In this document: positions 6,765 through 8,478 of the stretch, piece by piece
Position numbering within the stretch: the first letter of the stretch is position 1
How the letters are laid out: every line of letters begins with the position of its first letter
Assembly (NCBI GenBank): GCA_017609385.1
Contig: JAFCEA010000029.1
Span: 1 to 8,478, forward strand
Length of the DNA stretch: 8,478 bases
Direction of reading: 5' to 3'
Origin: Candidatus Woesearchaeota archaeon
GTDB lineage: Archaea > Nanobdellota > Nanobdellia > Woesearchaeales > CG1-02-33-12
Program-made: the position numbers and the translations under genes
The notes under the pieces: generated by a model
The model's input: the letters and a program-made list of their open reading frames with translations, nothing else
Told to the model about the DNA's origin: nothing
Databases searched by the model: none

Positions 6765-6818
6765 TTTTGTTAATTTTTGTTTTTAGACTAATGAGTTTTT
6801 ATAAATAGGGGGCAAAAA

Positions 6819-7397
6819 ATGGCAAATGAGGAGTTCAATAAAATGTTGGATGATTATATGGGGGGCATAAGAAGAAAAAGTTCAATGCCTTTTTCTGAGA
6901 AATTTAAAAGATTTTTTAAGTCAAAGCCTAAGAAAAAAATCCAGATAGACCAAGATACAAAAAAAAGATATATAGATGTCAATGATGAAATAGTTGAAAC
7001 TAATATTATAGAAAAAAGAAAGGGATTTTTAGGGGGGTTTTTTGGTAAATTTTTGAAATTATTTTCAGCAAAACCCAAGTCAGAAATGCTTGAAGAGGAC
7101 TCTGAAATTATTAGTGAAGAGCCAATAGAAGAATTTAAAGAACCAGAAATAGAATATGAAGAACCAATTGTTAAAGAGATGAAAGAGAGCTTTATCAGCA
7201 GATTTTTTAAGAAAATCTTTTGCTTTAGAAAAAAAGAGGAGCCTGAAAAAGAGCCAGAAATCAAAACTTACAGCAGTGAAATGGATGAGGATGTTGTAAA
7301 GGTTTTGAATATAGTTAATTCATTGTTCAAAAAACTGCCTGAAAACGTAAAACAGGATTTCAGGAATTCAGATGATTTTGAAAGTAGTTCCCAATAG
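6819..7397 (+). CDS. Charged soluble protein with three Phe/Lys amphipathic motifs, function unknown
   Basis: The 192-aa protein has no signal peptide or transmembrane helix and is extremely rich in Lys and Glu. A basic-aromatic motif of the form F-x-x-[KR]-F-x-[KR] occurs three times: FSEKFKRFFKSKPK (25-38), FFGKFLKLFSAKPK (74-87) and FISRFFKKIFCFRK (125-138). The spaces between them are acidic, most strongly residues 89-122. These motifs could form amphipathic helices that bind membrane from the cytoplasmic side; that is an inference. The C-terminal about 40 residues form a separate helical segment (DEDVVKVLNIVNSLFKKLPENVKQDF) that ends abruptly in SSSQ. The start is the ATG at 6819-6821, with AGGGGG ending 6 nt upstream. 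It is transcribed away from the pilin operon through a shared 176-bp region and is followed 23 bp later by the DAC-like gene, so the two probably form an operon. I recognise no family. Confidence 0.82.
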   Translation: MANEEFNKMLDDYMGGIRRKSSMPFSEKFKRFFKSKPKKKIQIDQDTKKRYIDVNDEIVETNIIEKRKGFLGGFFGKFLKLFSAKPKSEMLEEDSEIISEEPIEEFKEPEIEYEEPIVKEMKESFISRFFKKIFCFRKKEEPEKEPEIKTYSSEMDEDVVKVLNIVNSLFKKLPENVKQDFRNSDDFESSSQ

Positions 7398-7420
7398 AAG
7401 GACCTAATATATTAAACAAA

Positions 7421-8161
7421 ATGATAGAAGAGATTATCAAAGGAACAAAAGAAACATCAAGCCACTATAGGAATGAAATAATAGAGCCTGATGTTCTTAG
7501 AGCATTCCACAAGCTTGGTGAGATATTAAGCTACAAAAAAAGCGATAAAGAAAATAAAATTATTGAGGATATTGGTGAATTAGCTAAAAAAAGTATCCCA
7601 AGTCTTAGCCAAGAATCATTTGCTTTTTTGTTTATTGGAGCAAGGTCATTTTCATATTATAATTCCAAAAATAGGAATAAAAAAGATAAGCTTAAAATAA
7701 GAAATCCAGGAGTAGATATATATAATCTGTATAATGATGAAGGAATAACTGTAAATATTTTTAAGGATGATCCCGAATTTGTTAAGCATACACTTGATGA
7801 AGCAATAAAGCACGAGGGAATTTTTGTTTTGGATAGAGATTCATATAATATACCTCATAATGGACTTATTATTCCAATTGATTTTGAGGATTTATATACA
7901 AAGTTTGGTGTTAATGATGATATTGAACTTATTGAAAAAACAGGTTATCCTAAACGTGATCCCCTTGAGATTGGAACCAAATCAAAAGCTATGCTTTATT
8001 TTTCTATATACCATCCAAAGGTACTCTTTATGAGATTTAAGCATCATTGTTATATCATGCAAAAAGGAAGAATAGTATATCAATGCAAGAAGGATGATTT
8101 TAAGGATATTTCTAAGTCCCTTCCTGCCATGACTCCAGATATTTCTTCTGCTCTTCAGTGA
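7421..8161 (+). CDS. Divergent DAC/DisA_N-like protein with altered catalytic motifs (246 aa)
   Basis: By eye, the stretch from about residue 66 to 222 follows the order of the diadenylate cyclase (DAC, DisA_N) fold, whose active members make c-di-AMP from two ATP. ESFAFLFIGAR (65-75) resembles the first core strand (GALIFLV-type), HEGIFVLDRDSYNI with GLIIPI (131-153) occupies the DGA-motif region, and EIGTKSKAMLYFS followed by PKVLFMRFKHHCYIMQKGRIVY (184-220) occupies the GTRHRAA region and following strands. The key residues differ: DGA is EGI (132-134) and RHR is KSK (187-189), while the Gly-Thr before it is kept. About 30 residues seem inserted between the two motifs. So this may be an inactive, nucleotide-binding or altered-specificity relative. 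Residues 1-60 are helical. There is no signal peptide. The 3' end overlaps ahcY tail to tail by 50 bp. The gene is real; the family assignment is tentative because it rests on remembered motifs without a search. Confidence 0.8.
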   Translation: MIEEIIKGTKETSSHYRNEIIEPDVLRAFHKLGEILSYKKSDKENKIIEDIGELAKKSIPSLSQESFAFLFIGARSFSYYNSKNRNKKDKLKIRNPGVDIYNLYNDEGITVNIFKDDPEFVKHTLDEAIKHEGIFVLDRDSYNIPHNGLIIPIDFEDLYTKFGVNDDIELIEKTGYPKRDPLEIGTKSKAMLYFSIYHPKVLFMRFKHHCYIMQKGRIVYQCKKDDFKDISKSLPAMTPDISSALQ

Positions 8162-8478
8162 GTTCATCTATCTTTATGTTCATTGCCTCTAATTGCAGCC
8201 ATGATATTTTTTCATCAATTTCTTTTGGCAGGGTTATAACTTTTTTTTCTAGTTTTCCTTTATTTTTAATTAAGTATTCAACTGCTAATGATTGGCCGCA
8301 GAATGACAGACTCATGACTGTTGACGGATGGCCCTCTGCAGCTGCAAGATTAACAAGCCTGCCCTCTGCTGCAACATAAATTTTCTTGCCATTTAAGGTA
8401 TATTCATCAAGGGATGGCCTTATCCTTCTCTTGCTTTCTGCTTTTTTGTTTAATGTTTTTAAGTCAATCTCAACATCA
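8112..8478 (-). CDS. ahcY: Adenosylhomocysteinase (S-adenosylhomocysteine hydrolase), C-terminal part
   Basis: NAD-dependent cytosolic enzyme that reversibly splits S-adenosylhomocysteine into adenosine and homocysteine, clearing the product of methylation reactions. Translating the complement from the right edge gives 121 residues. They contain the C-terminal signatures DEYTL, AEGRLVNLAAAEGHPS (whose Asn and His contact adenosine/NAD in known structures), VMSLSFCGQSLAVEYL, LPKEID, and LTEEQKKYLESW, ending in QEGT and TAG at 8112-8114. The short ending without the tyrosine-containing tail of most bacterial and eukaryotic enzymes is typical of archaeal members and of Thermotoga-type enzymes. 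About 300 N-terminal residues and the start lie beyond the right edge. The last 50 bp overlap the converging DAC-like gene. No functional tie to the pilus locus is evident. Confidence 0.97.
   Translation of the reverse strand, partial: DVEIDLKTLNKKAESKRRIRPSLDEYTLNGKKIYVAAEGRLVNLAAAEGHPSTVMSLSFCGQSLAVEYLIKNKGKLEKKVITLPKEIDEKISWLQLEAMNIKIDELTEEQKKYLESWQEGT
8241..8248 (+). terminator. Possible T-tract terminator for the rightward genes
   Basis: Eight consecutive T, followed by more T-rich sequence to about 8269, lie some 80 bp past the stop of the DAC-like gene. Archaeal RNA polymerase often terminates at such tracts without a hairpin. The site is inside ahcY on the other strand (Lys codons), so coding constraint alone could explain it. 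Confidence 0.25.

Larger units (their letters stand above)
6643..6818. promoter_or_regulatory. Divergent intergenic promoter region
   Basis: These 176 AT-rich bases separate the leftward pilin operon from the rightward two-gene unit, so both transcripts must start in or near it. It has several T/A-rich stretches that can serve as archaeal TATA boxes in either orientation, including TTATAAAT at 6697-6704. No ORF, tRNA-like structure or other RNA gene is visible in it. Confidence 0.75.

Noticed and set aside
6854..7264. Minus-strand open frame of 136 codons, Ser/Leu/Phe-rich, opposite the three-motif protein
   Set aside because: Shadow of the acidic and basic codons of the plus-strand gene, which has an ATG, ribosome site and upstream promoter candidates.
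7824..8167. Short open frames inside the DAC-like gene on both strands
   Set aside because: No ribosome site or domain. They overlap a longer supported gene.
8158..8379. Plus-strand open frame opposite ahcY
   Set aside because: Antisense to a clearly recognised conserved enzyme.
1..8478. CRISPR arrays, tRNA or rRNA genes, insertion sequences, phage genes or toxin-antitoxin pairs
   Set aside because: I found no regularly spaced repeats, cloverleaf-like sequence, transposase motifs or terminal inverted repeats on either strand by eye.

Overview
The window looks like a piece of an AT-rich archaeal genome, plausibly a DPANN-type lineage (Woesearchaeota, Pacearchaeota or a relative). The evidence is a FlaI/VirB11-type secretion ATPase, several membrane proteins with class III (archaeal pilin-type) signal peptides, TATA boxes placed for leaderless transcripts, and an archaeal-style adenosylhomocysteinase that ends in EGT without the C-terminal tail of bacterial and eukaryotic enzymes. 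The lineage is an inference; no rRNA or other taxonomic marker is present.

Positions 1-6642, minus strand: one long type IV pilus-like operon, read from 6642 down to the left edge. In transcription order it holds three small pilin-like proteins (136, 129 and about 168-173 aa), a 615-aa membrane-anchored protein with repeated beta-rich extracellular modules, a 310-aa membrane-anchored protein dense in N-glycosylation sequons, a 387-aa winged-helix plus coiled-coil protein, and the first 450 residues of the assembly ATPase. The first five genes overlap end to start (about 10-16 bp), so they are almost certainly co-transcribed and translationally coupled. The last two follow short gaps of about 40 bp, and the coiled-coil gene may also have its own promoter. 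The ATPase would power assembly of the pilin-like subunits; the 615- and 310-aa proteins are candidates for minor or tip subunits or adhesins. A TadC/FlaJ-type platform protein and a prepilin peptidase are not in the window and may lie beyond the left edge or elsewhere.

Positions 6643-6818: an AT-rich divergent promoter region, with a leaderless-type TATA box for the pilin operon, two candidate TATA boxes for the rightward genes and a weak inverted repeat.

Positions 6819-8161, plus strand: two genes of unestablished function. The first encodes a highly charged soluble protein carrying three copies of a Phe/Lys amphipathic motif separated by acidic linkers. The second resembles the diadenylate cyclase (DAC/DisA_N) fold, but with both catalytic motifs altered.

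Positions 8112-8478, minus strand: the C-terminal 121 residues of adenosylhomocysteinase (ahcY), whose end overlaps the end of the DAC-like gene by 50 bp. The best candidates for something new are the pilus-like locus with its accessory proteins, the three-motif protein and the degenerate DAC-like protein beside it.
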